Below, piece by piece: positions 40,068 to 49,000 of a stretch of DNA of 64,000 nt (positions within the stretch are counted from its first letter, which is position 1; the number at the start of each line of letters is the position of its first letter). The notes under the pieces were generated by a model. It had not been told where the DNA came from. It saw only the letters and a program-made list of their open reading frames with translations, and did no database searches. This DNA comes from Phytobacter palmae (GTDB lineage: Bacteria > Pseudomonadota > Gammaproteobacteria > Enterobacterales > Enterobacteriaceae), in contig FONB01000006.1 in the NCBI GenBank assembly GCA_900112785.1, positions 62,001-126,000 on the forward strand, in the 5' to 3' direction. A program made the translations under genes and the position numbers.

Positions 40068-41117
40068 TTATTCTGCGCTCAGCGAGGCCATATCAATGAC
40101 AAAGCGGTGGGCCATGTCTCCCTGTGCAAGGCGAGCGAAAGCATCGTTGATCTGATCGATATTTATCATTTCGCACTCAGGATAGACATCGTGCTTCGCG
40201 CAGAAATCCAGGACTTCCTGGGTTTCCGCAATGCTGCCGATCAGCGAACCCGCAACGCGACGGCGACCCATGATCAAAGGAACCGTGAGCGGTTCATCCA
40301 TCAGACCAACCTGGCCGACAATGACTAACGAGCCATCAATATCCAATAACGGGGTATAGATATTCAGATCATGCTTAACGGGTGCTGTATCAATAATTAA
40401 ATCGAATGCACAGGCTGAATCCTGCAATGCCTGCGGATCGGAAGAAGGCAAAATGCCTTTCGCACCCAGCGCTTTTGCCTCTGCCTCTTTGTTCTTATTG
40501 CGGCTGATGACGGTCACCTCGGCCCCCATCGCCACGGCCAGCTTAACCGCCATATGGCCCAGGCCACCTAATCCGATCACGCCAACGCGACTTCCCGAGC
40601 CCACATTCCAGGTACGCAACGGAGAGAAGGTGGTGATACCAGCACAAAGGATCGGCGCGGTCTTTGCCAGATCCATATTTTCCGGCACGCGCAGGACAAA
40701 CTCTTCGCGTACGACAATATGTTTGGCGTATCCGCCCTGAGTGATTTCGCCGCTCAAGCGATCAGGTGCGCCATAGGTAGGCGTCATCCCGTTACGACAG
40801 AATTGCTCTTCGCCATGCTCACACTGATCGCAGTGCAGACAGCTATCCACCATGCAACCAACGGCAACATGATCGCCTGGATGATATTTTTTGACGTTCT
40901 GTCCCACGGACGTGACGACACCCACAATTTCGTGGCCCGGGATCAGCGGGTAAGGCTGCGGGCCCCAGTCTCCGTTGACCGTATGCAAGTCTGAGTGGCA
41001 GACGCCGCAGTAAAGAATTTCAATGGCGACATCGTTCTCACGTAAATCCCGACGCTCAAAATGATAAGGAACCAGTTTCGCATCGGCAGCGTGCGCTGCA
41101 TAACCAACCGTTTTCAT
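40068..41117 (-). CDS. Zinc-dependent alcohol dehydrogenase / aldehyde reductase, YahK-like
   Basis: A 349-aa MDR enzyme, the length of E. coli YahK. Catalytic zinc ligands Cys40 and His62-Glu63 (GVCHSDLH, GHEIVG), structural zinc cysteines 93, 96, 99, 107, and the nucleotide motif GLGGLGH are present. YahK-type enzymes reduce aldehydes with NADPH. The ATG chosen follows GAGGTAGTT; the open frame runs 20 codons further without similarity. It stands alone between the cyclophilin-like gene and a LysR gene. Confidence 0.92.
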   Translation of the reverse strand: MKTVGYAAHAADAKLVPYHFERRDLRENDVAIEILYCGVCHSDLHTVNGDWGPQPYPLIPGHEIVGVVTSVGQNVKKYHPGDHVAVGCMVDSCLHCDQCEHGEEQFCRNGMTPTYGAPDRLSGEITQGGYAKHIVVREEFVLRVPENMDLAKTAPILCAGITTFSPLRTWNVGSGSRVGVIGLGGLGHMAVKLAVAMGAEVTVISRNKNKEAEAKALGAKGILPSSDPQALQDSACAFDLIIDTAPVKHDLNIYTPLLDIDGSLVIVGQVGLMDEPLTVPLIMGRRRVAGSLIGSIAETQEVLDFCAKHDVYPECEMINIDQINDAFARLAQGDMAHRFVIDMASLSAE

Positions 41118-41359
41118 AACTACCTCATGTTCTTTTTCAATTTCGGAATCAGTAAAGCCCCCGATTAGCGCGTGCAATTAACCCGCAAGCGATGCGAAGA
41201 GTATTTGTCAAAACGTACATAACGGTACCAACAACGACTTTCTCCGTACAACAGCACAATTGAGATAGCAGTAATGAACAAAATTAATAAATCCCAGAGG
41301 GACCATTAACGTCTACTACATTCACAGCGCCGTACTTAACAGTGGGTTGCTGGTTTTTA

Positions 41360-42256
41360 TCACGATGTTGTGGCTATCAGAAAATCGATCAGGGCTTTGA
41401 CTCTTTTGATGTTGCCAGCATTTTTCGGATAATAGAGATAAACGGGCGGATATGTTTTCCAATAGTTTTCCATTACCGGTATAAATTGCTCCTGGTCGGG
41501 CTGTAACTGATATACAGGTTCAAACAAGCGTCCTATCCCCAACCCGTTACGAATACCATCTGCCATGACGTCAATATCATTGCTGATTAACTGCCCTGGC
41601 ATCTCAATAGTCAACTGCTCCCCGTTATCATTCAGGATCAACGGGAGGATACGGTTGTTGGTAATAAAACGATAGCCAATAAGCCGGTGATGGATGAGAT
41701 CGGCCGGCTCCTCAGGCCTTCCATACTCGGAGAGATAAGCGGAAGAAGCATATAATCCTTCACGAAATGGTTTCATCAATGGGCGAGCCACCACCCCGCC
41801 TTCCAGAATATCGCCAAAGCGAATCCCCAGGTCAAAGCGTTCCTCAATGATATTTACGGTGCCATCGTTGACCGAAATTTCCAACTGAATCCTCGGATAT
41901 TGCTGACAGAATGCCGCCATCACCGGTTTAAGAATGAGCAGGTAGGCAAAGCGCGAGAGCGTAATTCTCAGCGTCCCGGAAGGTTGTTGATTCTGGTCGC
42001 GGATACTTTCCAGTGACCTTTCCAGCGTATCCACCGCTGCGACGGTTTGCTCTAGCAGCTGTTGTCCGGTTTCCGTCAGCTCAATTCGCCGGGTGGTGCG
42101 TACAAAAAGCGGATGACCAATGTGCACCTCCAGCAGCCTGAGCGCATTGCTGACAGACGGCGGCGTGATTTCAAGCTTCCTCGCGGCTGCCGAAATATTG
42201 CCTTCGCGCGCAATGCTCTGAAAGATGCGTATCTGATTATAAAGAGCGTTATTCAT
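41360..42256 (-). CDS. LysR-family regulator
   Basis: A 298-aa regulator with an N-terminal winged helix (NISAAARKLEITPPSVSNAL, about 20-39) and effector-binding domain. It is less similar to the two other LysR proteins of the block. It is divergent from the four-gene reductase operon starting at 42394; the 137-bp gap holds TTAAG-N15-CTTAA, a candidate operator. Confidence 0.88.
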   Translation of the reverse strand: MNNALYNQIRIFQSIAREGNISAAARKLEITPPSVSNALRLLEVHIGHPLFVRTTRRIELTETGQQLLEQTVAAVDTLERSLESIRDQNQQPSGTLRITLSRFAYLLILKPVMAAFCQQYPRIQLEISVNDGTVNIIEERFDLGIRFGDILEGGVVARPLMKPFREGLYASSAYLSEYGRPEEPADLIHHRLIGYRFITNNRILPLILNDNGEQLTIEMPGQLISNDIDVMADGIRNGLGIGRLFEPVYQLQPDQEQFIPVMENYWKTYPPVYLYYPKNAGNIKRVKALIDFLIATTS

Positions 42257-42393
42257 AGCATATCCTTAAGCAAAGTACGCCTGATTATTAAGTACAGGCT
42301 AAATATTCTTAAGTCAATGACCGCCTAATCTTTGCCATCACAGGCACGTATACTTTTGTCTCTTCCTGCTGATAACTGTTTCTGGAGACAATC

Positions 42394-42708
42394 ATGCGAA
42401 TTTTATGTCTGGATATCCCCGCGCCTGACGTAACGCTGGAACGTTATGCACCCCACCTTACCGCGGAAGCCTTGCATGCATGGGAGCTGTACAAATCTGG
42501 CTTCATTCGCGACATCTATTTCCGTCAGGACAGACCAGGCGTCGCCATTTTCCTTGAGTGCGACACCGTTGATGAGGCCAATCGGATTATGGCCAAATTT
42601 CCGCTAGCGATGGCGGGATTATTAACCTTCGAATGTATTCCACTTGGCTCGTTCATTAGCTGGGAAAATCTCTTCTCTACAGAATTTAAAAATCAGGAGA
42701 AAGAATGA
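42394..42708 (+). CDS. Small dimeric alpha/beta-barrel-like protein
   Basis: A 104-aa cytosolic protein (MRILCLDIPAPDV...). Its length and the pattern of strands with the central DEANRIMAKFPLAMAGLLTFECIPLG resemble the muconolactone-isomerase/YciI-like ferredoxin-type barrel proteins. No catalytic residue can be named. Its stop overlaps the next start by four bases, so it belongs to the quinone reductase operon. Confidence 0.7.
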   Translation: MRILCLDIPAPDVTLERYAPHLTAEALHAWELYKSGFIRDIYFRQDRPGVAIFLECDTVDEANRIMAKFPLAMAGLLTFECIPLGSFISWENLFSTEFKNQEKE

Positions 42709-43268
42709 GAATACCTAATATCCTTATCGTTTCCGGGCATCCGAATCTCAACCATTCCATCGCTAACGCCACCATCCTCGATGAGGTTGCGACCGCCCTG
42801 CCTGCTGCTGAAATCCGTCGTCTGGACTGGCTCTATCCAGACGGAAAAATCAACCTCGACGAAGAACAGAAAAGCCTGCTAAAGGCCGATGTGATTGTCT
42901 GGCAGTTTCCTTTTTCGTGGTATGGACTACCAGGGCTGATGAAACAGTGGCTGGATGAGGTTTTTGTTCACGGCTTCGCACACGGCTCAACGGCTAAACT
43001 GGGAGGTAAAAAGCTGCTTCTATCCTTCACCACCGGAGCTCCGCAGGCAGCGTATACCCCTGACGGTTTCTTTGGCCACACCGTCGAAGATTACCTCATC
43101 CCGTTCGCCACCACGGCCAGGCTGTGCCAGCTTAAGATGCTACCTCCGCTTTACACCTGCGGTATCAGCTACGCTGACCGGGATGACGATAAGATAGCCC
43201 AACAAAAAACTCTGGCCCGTGAGCATGCCTCCAGACTTATCGCACTGCTTAACGCTATTCATGAATAA
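42705..43268 (+). CDS. NAD(P)H:quinone oxidoreductase, NQO/KefF-like, cytosolic
   Basis: A 187-aa flavodoxin-like-fold reductase. VSGHPN near the start forms the flavin phosphate site and QFPFSWYGLPGLMKQWLDEVF is the conserved substrate/flavin segment. Members reduce quinones by two electrons, preventing semiquinone radicals. A signal-bearing relative is encoded two genes downstream (44439). Confidence 0.88.
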   Translation: MRIPNILIVSGHPNLNHSIANATILDEVATALPAAEIRRLDWLYPDGKINLDEEQKSLLKADVIVWQFPFSWYGLPGLMKQWLDEVFVHGFAHGSTAKLGGKKLLLSFTTGAPQAAYTPDGFFGHTVEDYLIPFATTARLCQLKMLPPLYTCGISYADRDDDKIAQQKTLAREHASRLIALLNAIHE

Positions 43269-43280
43269 ACAAAAGGGGAA

Positions 43281-44306
43281 ATGAAGATGCTGTATACCCA
43301 GCTCGGTCAAAGTGACTTAATGGTCTCCCGCATTTGCATGGGGTGTATGGGGTTTGGCGATCCTTCCACAGGCCAGCATCGCTGGACACTGGACGAAACT
43401 GAAAGCAGGAAAATCATCCGCTATGCGCTTGAGAAGGGCATCAATTTTTACGATACCGCCATCGCTTATCAGAACGGATCGAGCGAACGTTACGTAGGCC
43501 GCGCGCTGCGTGATATGGCAAAACGCGAAGATATTGTGCTTGCGACTAAGTTTCTGCCGCGAACACCAGAGCAAATTGACCAGGGTATCACCGGAAAGCA
43601 GGCGATAATGCGCTCGCTTGATCAGAGCCTGCAGAATCTCGGTATGGACTACATAGACCTCTATATCAATCACATCTGGGATTACAACACCCCAATTATC
43701 GAAGTGCTTGAAGCTCTGCATGCCGCTGTCACTGCGGGTAAAGTACGCGCTATTGGTATTTCTAATTGCTATGCATGGCAGTTGGCAAAGGCAAACGCAC
43801 TCGCCGCGCGCGAAAGGCTAACCCCCTTTGTTTCTGTACAAAGTCACTACAACCTGATTATGCGTGAAGATGAACGAGAACTCTTCGGGCTATGCGCAGA
43901 AGACGGTATCGCGTTAACACCTTATAGCGCTCTGGCCAGTGGGCGACTGGCGCGTCTTGAAGGCCACACGCTGCGAGCCGCTGAGGATGATTATGCGCGT
44001 GGGAAGTACGACAACACGATCGATCAGGATCGGGAAATTATAGAGAGGGTGGCTGAGCTTGCAGGGCAATATCACGTTTCAATGACTGAAATCTCTCTCG
44101 CATGGCTGCTTACAAAAGTTACTTCTCCTGTCGTCGGCGCGACGAAAAAACATCATGTTGACGGTGCGGTAAACGCCGTAAATCTTCAGTTGAAACCTGA
44201 GGAAATTGGGTATCTGGAGGAGTCCTACCAACCGCACTTCCTGACAGGAATCATGGCGCAAAACACCCCGCAGACCAAAGACATTAAACAGGTATGGACG
44301 AGGTAG
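43281..44306 (+). CDS. Aldo-keto reductase
   Basis: A 341-aa cytosolic enzyme with complete tetrad Asp58, Tyr63, Lys90, His131 (FYDTAIAYQ, ATKF, INHIWD) and the cofactor segment VVGATKKHH. It resembles YajO/AKR11-13-type enzymes. The ribosome site GGGGAA allows either Met1 or Met3 as start. It is third in the operon, twelve bases after the quinone reductase. Confidence 0.87.
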   Translation: MKMLYTQLGQSDLMVSRICMGCMGFGDPSTGQHRWTLDETESRKIIRYALEKGINFYDTAIAYQNGSSERYVGRALRDMAKREDIVLATKFLPRTPEQIDQGITGKQAIMRSLDQSLQNLGMDYIDLYINHIWDYNTPIIEVLEALHAAVTAGKVRAIGISNCYAWQLAKANALAARERLTPFVSVQSHYNLIMREDERELFGLCAEDGIALTPYSALASGRLARLEGHTLRAAEDDYARGKYDNTIDQDREIIERVAELAGQYHVSMTEISLAWLLTKVTSPVVGATKKHHVDGAVNAVNLQLKPEEIGYLEESYQPHFLTGIMAQNTPQTKDIKQVWTR

Positions 44307-44343
44307 AAATTAATCAGTTTGGTGAAACCCAATGGGAGGAAAG

Positions 44344-44424
44344 ATGATTTATAACCCAGCTGCAAAGTGTCCGGCCGCATTCTCGGAGATCGCATCATTA
44401 GCGTCAACATCAGCCCATATATAG
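44344..44424 (+). other. Short ORF with strong ribosome site (26 codons)
   Basis: GGGAGGAAAG precedes an ATG that reads MIYNPAAKCPAAFSEIAS and stops 14 bases before the exported quinone reductase start. It may be the stub of a deleted gene or a translated leader. No family recognised. Confidence 0.4.
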
Positions 44425-44438
44425 CCAGAAGAGGTTTT

Positions 44439-45038
44439 ATGAAGTGGATAAACCTTCGCAGGGCAGCGGCATGCGCTCTGTTTACCATTAGCTGCTTGAT
44501 ACCCATCAGTCACGCGCAGAATCGCGATAAGACCACAATTAAAACGCTTGTTATCGTTTCTCACCCGTATCCTGAGCGTTCGGTGTTGACGAAAGGACTG
44601 CAAGAGGCAGCAGAAAGCGTGGAAGGCGTGACGGTCCGCAATCTGGAGAGCCTGTATGGTTTTGACACTCGTCGCATCAATGGCGATACAGAGCGGCAAT
44701 TGATGCGTGAACACACACGTGTTGTCTTTCTGTTCCCCACTCACTGGTTCAATATTACGCCGATGATGAAAGCCTGGCTGAATGAAACCTGGGGTAGCGT
44801 AGGGTCCGGTCTGTGGCAGGGAAAAGAGATGCTGATGGTCAGTACGGCGGCGGGCGGCGCCTCCACGTACGGTCCTGATGGTAGGATTGGGGTGGCGCTT
44901 GCGGATGTGTTTTTACCCATGAAGGCCAGCGCTCTGCATGCGGGCATGACGTGGCTTTCTCCATTGGTCTTTGAGAGCGCCAGTAATGACCGGCTGCCAT
45001 CTTACCAAAGCCAACTGATCGAGCGTCTTAAACAGTAA
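44439..45038 (+). CDS. Exported NAD(P)H:quinone oxidoreductase-like protein
   Basis: A 199-aa protein with a Sec signal (MKWINLRRAAACALFTISCLIPISHA). The mature part is an NQO/KefF-like flavodoxin fold: VSHPYPERS near the start, FLFPTHWFNITPMMKAWLNE, and TAAGGASTYGPDG. ATG 44439 follows AGAAGAGG. The cysteine in the signal lacks a proper lipobox, so cleavage by signal peptidase I is expected. How a periplasmic enzyme would get NAD(P)H is unclear. Confidence 0.8.
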   Translation: MKWINLRRAAACALFTISCLIPISHAQNRDKTTIKTLVIVSHPYPERSVLTKGLQEAAESVEGVTVRNLESLYGFDTRRINGDTERQLMREHTRVVFLFPTHWFNITPMMKAWLNETWGSVGSGLWQGKEMLMVSTAAGGASTYGPDGRIGVALADVFLPMKASALHAGMTWLSPLVFESASNDRLPSYQSQLIERLKQ

Positions 45039-45078
45039 TGGACCGAACGTAAACATTAATTTCAGTATCAGGATTATC

Positions 45079-45198
45079 GTGAAAAAGAGTCTCATGCTTT
45101 TAATTTGCATGCTAATAAGCAGTCCTGTCTTTGCAAAAAATCCTGACATGCAGGATAAGACAGTGATGAATATCTTTGAGATTAGCGTCAGGCCCTAA
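45079..45198 (+). pseudogene. Truncated exported monooxygenase-like (ABM) gene
   Basis: From a GTG start, MKKSLMLLICMLISSPVFA is a good Sec signal, followed by about 20 residues ending NIFEISVRP and a stop. NIFEISV-type sequence opens YgiN-like antibiotic-biosynthesis-monooxygenase domains, which should run ~90 residues further. Nothing matching follows, so this is probably the 5' remnant of such a gene. Confidence 0.55.
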
Positions 45199-45210
45199 TT
45201 GAATAACGGA

Positions 45211-45639
45211 TCAATGTGCCATTTCAAATGTCACATCAATATTACCCGTATGTCTGAAAATCCCCACTCCAGAGTGGATTCGGCCCACTTTCTGAAGGTT
45301 ACCTATCCGTTCATTGTTCTGTTCGTACATGATGACGAAGCTGTGGCGGGGTGCCCAGTAAACAATATCGCCCACCTCATAACCGCTGGTTTTCGTTTCG
45401 TTTGCCGGCAGCGCATCCCGGAACCGGTAGCACATTTCACGTCCATATAAATCCTCCATAGGCAACGTCAGCGGAAAACGAGAGACCAGCGCCCGGGTGG
45501 TGGCGTTGTCATAAAACGTTGCCGTCATCACTTGGTCACCCGCCGTGATCTTGACCCGGATGCCTTCAACCTCGGCACCCACAGATGAGAATGACACAGC
45601 CGTCAGGGAGGCCAGAGCAAGCATGATTGGTTTGAACAT
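45211..45639 (-). CDS. Cyclophilin-like fold protein, exported
   Basis: A 142-aa protein with a Sec signal (residues 1-22, ending SVGA). The mature domain matches the cyclophilin-like family: FPLTLPMEDLYGREMCYRF, then GYEVGDIVYWAPRHSFVIMYEQ. Function unknown; shares fold and block with the protein at 39495. It is the last gene of the minus-strand series that starts at the cupin 50246. Confidence 0.8.
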   Translation of the reverse strand: MFKPIMLALASLTAVSFSSVGAEVEGIRVKITAGDQVMTATFYDNATTRALVSRFPLTLPMEDLYGREMCYRFRDALPANETKTSGYEVGDIVYWAPRHSFVIMYEQNNERIGNLQKVGRIHSGVGIFRHTGNIDVTFEMAH

Positions 45640-45703
45640 AAAACTCTCCGTTGTTTTTATATTTTCAGGAATAACGGCACTGCAATAGTGCCGTTCAGAA
45701 ACA

Positions 45704-46747
45704 TTATTTATCTGATTTCAGATTGGTATTAAAGAATGAGACCAGCTTGTCCCACGGGATGAGTTCAGTGCGGTCATACAGGTCGATACGGTTAGCACCC
45801 TTAATCTCCACCAGCTCTTTCGGCTCTGCGGCCATTTTGTAAGCGGTATCGGTATAGGTGCGGGATGGTGCAGCATCACCCACGACAAAGAGTATTGGTC
45901 GCGGTGAAATGGACTCGATATCAATAAACGGATGGAAGTTCATGAGCTTAACATAGGTCGCCGGTGTTGAGCGGCGATCGTTGGATGCCACCTTACCGCG
46001 CTCCGTCTGATAAAAGTCATTGGACTCTTTACCTTCGATGAACACCGGATCGTTTTGCCCTGGCCCATAAACGGGTTGTCCGGTTTCCGCGGTTTTGTAG
46101 CGTTGTTCTGCTGCAATCGCAAGGTCCTTGTTTCTCATTTCCACGGTCCGCTCATGGTTCAGACCGGTACGGAAATATTCACCCATGTCGTACATACTGA
46201 CGGTGGCGAGCGCCTTGATGCGGGGATCCATTTTCGTCGCGGCGATGGCAAAGCCGCCGCTACCGCAGATACCTATCACGCCAATTTTTTCACGATCCAC
46301 AAATGCACGCGTTCCGAGGAAATCAACGGCAGCGCTGAAGTTTTCTGCATAAACATCCGGCAGCACGGCCCCTCGCGGCGTACCTGCACTCTCCCCCCAG
46401 AAAGACTGGTCGAAGGACAGCGCAACAAAACCGGCTTCCGCCATTTTGGTTGCGTAGAGGTTAGCTGCCTGCTGTCTAACTGCTGCAAAAGGATGGCCGA
46501 CAATAAGGGCGTCATATTTTTTACCGGCTTCCATAGTGCGGGGAGTAAATAACGTGCCGGTAACTTCCATACCGTAAATATTTTTGAATTTTACGATTTC
46601 AGTTTTCACCTTATCGCTTTGATAGAAATTATCCGCACCGTGAGACATATCCGCCGCGACGGCAGTGTTTGCCCCCATACCCAGAGCGACGCTGAGTATC
46701 GTCAGTGCGGCCAGGGTTTTCAATTTCCCTTTTGAATGCAATTTCAT
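45704..46747 (-). CDS. Exported alpha/beta hydrolase with cysteine elbow, catalytic His apparently replaced
   Basis: A 347-aa protein with a Sec signal (about residues 1-31). It is the same family as 28859: GHPFAA oxyanion segment, elbow GICGSGG with Cys161. Where the relative has GATHIETY, this one has GANRIDLYD, so the expected triad histidine is an arginine. It may be inactive as a hydrolase, use another residue, or act as a binding protein. It lies 65 bp upstream of the cyclophilin-like gene and 85 bp after the MFS gene in the same direction. Confidence 0.8.
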   Translation of the reverse strand: MKLHSKGKLKTLAALTILSVALGMGANTAVAADMSHGADNFYQSDKVKTEIVKFKNIYGMEVTGTLFTPRTMEAGKKYDALIVGHPFAAVRQQAANLYATKMAEAGFVALSFDQSFWGESAGTPRGAVLPDVYAENFSAAVDFLGTRAFVDREKIGVIGICGSGGFAIAATKMDPRIKALATVSMYDMGEYFRTGLNHERTVEMRNKDLAIAAEQRYKTAETGQPVYGPGQNDPVFIEGKESNDFYQTERGKVASNDRRSTPATYVKLMNFHPFIDIESISPRPILFVVGDAAPSRTYTDTAYKMAAEPKELVEIKGANRIDLYDRTELIPWDKLVSFFNTNLKSDK

Positions 46748-46832
46748 ATTACCTCCTGAATTAAATAACGGTGTTTAGACAAACGGAGTGAAAAATCCGG
46801 AGAACAATAAACCTCCGGACAGCAGGACCTGT

Positions 46833-48041
46833 TCAGGCCGGATTTTGTTGACTCTGGCCCGGGCGTTTTAACAGCAGGAATGCCACCACAGCGGTTGACA
46901 GCACTGCCAGCGCGCCGGCCAGAAATATCGCCTTCAGCCCAAGATGGCTTCCTACCCAGCCGAGCGCAGGACTGCCGATCGCCATCGCCACGTCAAGAAA
47001 TGCTGTGTAGATCCCCATCACCATGCCGCGGTTCTGGGGCGTTGAACCACTGATGGCTTCAATACCGAGGCCCGGATAAACCAGTGAGTAGCCAAACCCG
47101 GCTAACGCAGCACCTGTCGTCGCAATCAGGGACGTACCTGCAAGCCATATCAGGAACAGCCCGGCGGCCTGAACGAGCACAAAAATCAACGCAATACGTG
47201 CGCCACCAAAGCGATCTGGCAGATGGCCAGCAACGGTTCGGGCAACAATCAGCGCAACGCCAAAGGCAGTGAATGCCATCCAGACGGGCTGCCAGTTCAT
47301 GGCGCTGTAATACAGTGAGCTGAAGGCCAGAATGGTGCAGTACCCTGTGCTGGCCAGTGCCGCGCCCAGCCCCGGTAACCAGACGGCGTGCATGACGGAA
47401 CCAAAGGTTGCCTGTGCGGCATGGGGATGGGGCGCTACCGCGGGCATGCGGGCGAGATATGCCAGTACCAGCAGCGGAAGCAGGAGCGTCAGTAGTGCGA
47501 TCGCCTCAAAGCCGAAGGCATCAAACAACATCGTGCCCACCGGCCCGCCGAGTGCCATAGCAGCAAACATTGCGGTGCCCACCCAGGCGATAACCTTACC
47601 TGCGTGCTCTTTATCCACGAGGGCCAGACCCCATGCCACGGCGCCGGTAATGATGAAGCTTTCCGCCCCCCCAAGGATCGCGCGCCCGGCAAGCAGTACA
47701 CCCACTGACAGTACCGGCATGCCGACCAGCCAGAGCGACACCTGGTACAGTAGCCCTGAAACGGCCGCGGCGATGAGCCCGGCCACCACGCCCTTTTTGG
47801 CGCCGCGCCTGTCTGAATAACTTCCGGACCACACCCGGGAAATCAGCGATGCCGCAAACTGTGCCCCGGCAACCAGGCCTACGATAAACGTCCCGAAGCC
47901 CAGGTCATTTTTGACATGCAGCGGCAGGACGGGCAGCGCGACGCCGATAATGATAAAACCGACCAGAACCGCGGCCATTACCGGCATCAGCGCTGCGACA
48001 ACCCGGGCACCGGAATTATTTTGAGAATGTTTTACAGGCAT
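46833..48041 (-). CDS. MFS transporter (YfcJ/YhhS-like efflux)
   Basis: A 402-aa inner-membrane protein with 12 predicted helices. The loop 2-3 motif WSGSYSDRRGAKKG and a repeat-like GHLPDRFGGARIAL in the second half are typical of sugar-efflux/drug MFS proteins of the YfcJ/YhhS group. Substrate unknown. It probably exports a compound handled by neighbouring enzymes; it lies 200 bp downstream of the SDR gene. Confidence 0.88.
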   Translation of the reverse strand: MPVKHSQNNSGARVVAALMPVMAAVLVGFIIIGVALPVLPLHVKNDLGFGTFIVGLVAGAQFAASLISRVWSGSYSDRRGAKKGVVAGLIAAAVSGLLYQVSLWLVGMPVLSVGVLLAGRAILGGAESFIITGAVAWGLALVDKEHAGKVIAWVGTAMFAAMALGGPVGTMLFDAFGFEAIALLTLLLPLLVLAYLARMPAVAPHPHAAQATFGSVMHAVWLPGLGAALASTGYCTILAFSSLYYSAMNWQPVWMAFTAFGVALIVARTVAGHLPDRFGGARIALIFVLVQAAGLFLIWLAGTSLIATTGAALAGFGYSLVYPGLGIEAISGSTPQNRGMVMGIYTAFLDVAMAIGSPALGWVGSHLGLKAIFLAGALAVLSTAVVAFLLLKRPGQSQQNPA

Positions 48042-48240
48042 ATAATGCAGCCCCTTACCTTTAAATGAACAGAATGTCGTATACGCGTATGTAATTTTCG
48101 GGCGCGAAGTAGCCCGCAGAAAATTCAGGTTTGAATTTCCTGTGTTGAAAGATGCGTTATCTGGTAATGCTTTTTTTATATCCGGATGATATAAACCATC
48201 CGGATATAATGCAGGCGTCAGCTACCCGCCTGGTTGTGTT

Positions 48241-48978
48241 TCAATAAACCTGTACGGTCGGCCGGAAAAGTATTTCGTTAACATCCACGTCGTCAGGCTG
48301 GCTGATGGCAAATGCAACGACCCGCGCAAAAGCCTCTGCCGGGATCGCATTCTCGTAGGTTTTCGACATACCTTTCGCAATATCTTCGTCGGTGATGGTT
48401 TTAATCAGTTCGGTATCTACCGCCCCGGGGGAAACAATAGTTGTGCGGATATTCCAGGGCTTCACTTCCTGACGAAGACCTTCTGAAACAGCGCGGACGG
48501 CCCATTTCGTCCCCGCATATACGGCTCCGCCGGGCCCAACTTTGTGTCCGGCTACTGATGACACGTTGATAAACTGTCCGGACTTCTGCGCTTTCATATA
48601 CGGCAGCGCGGCGGCAATACCGTAAAGTACGCCCTTAATGTTCACGTCGATCATCCGGTCCCATTCATCCACCTTCAGCTTGTCGAGCATCGAACTCGGC
48701 ATTAAGCCGGCGTTATTGATGATGACGTCAATACGGCCGTGCAGCTCTACCGCCCGGTCAACAAGGGACTGGACCTGTGTACGGTCCGTCACGTCGGTGC
48801 GGAGTATGGCTCTGGCATCCAGCTCCAGTTCGCCGGCAAGTTGCTCAAGCTTCTCCATACGGCGCGCCCCCAGGACCACCTTTGCGCCCAGTTTCGACAG
48901 GTGTCGGGCTGTTTCTGCTCCCAGGCCGCTGCTGGCACCGGTGATGACGATGATTTTGTTTTCGATACCCTGAGACAT
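48241..48978 (-). CDS. Short-chain dehydrogenase/reductase
   Basis: A 245-aa classical SDR: cofactor motif TGASSGLG near residue 12, NNAG near 88, Ser-Tyr-Lys triad in SSVAGH and YAGTKWAV. Arg in GARRMEK after the second strand suggests NADPH. The ATG chosen follows AGGAGGACAGT; the upstream 35 codons of open frame overlap the CMD gene and lack similarity. It follows the CMD gene by 22 bases. Confidence 0.9.
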   Translation of the reverse strand: MSQGIENKIIVITGASSGLGAETARHLSKLGAKVVLGARRMEKLEQLAGELELDARAILRTDVTDRTQVQSLVDRAVELHGRIDVIINNAGLMPSSMLDKLKVDEWDRMIDVNIKGVLYGIAAALPYMKAQKSGQFINVSSVAGHKVGPGGAVYAGTKWAVRAVSEGLRQEVKPWNIRTTIVSPGAVDTELIKTITDEDIAKGMSKTYENAIPAEAFARVVAFAISQPDDVDVNEILFRPTVQVY

Positions 48979-49000
48979 ACTGTCCTCCTGTAAGGAATGG

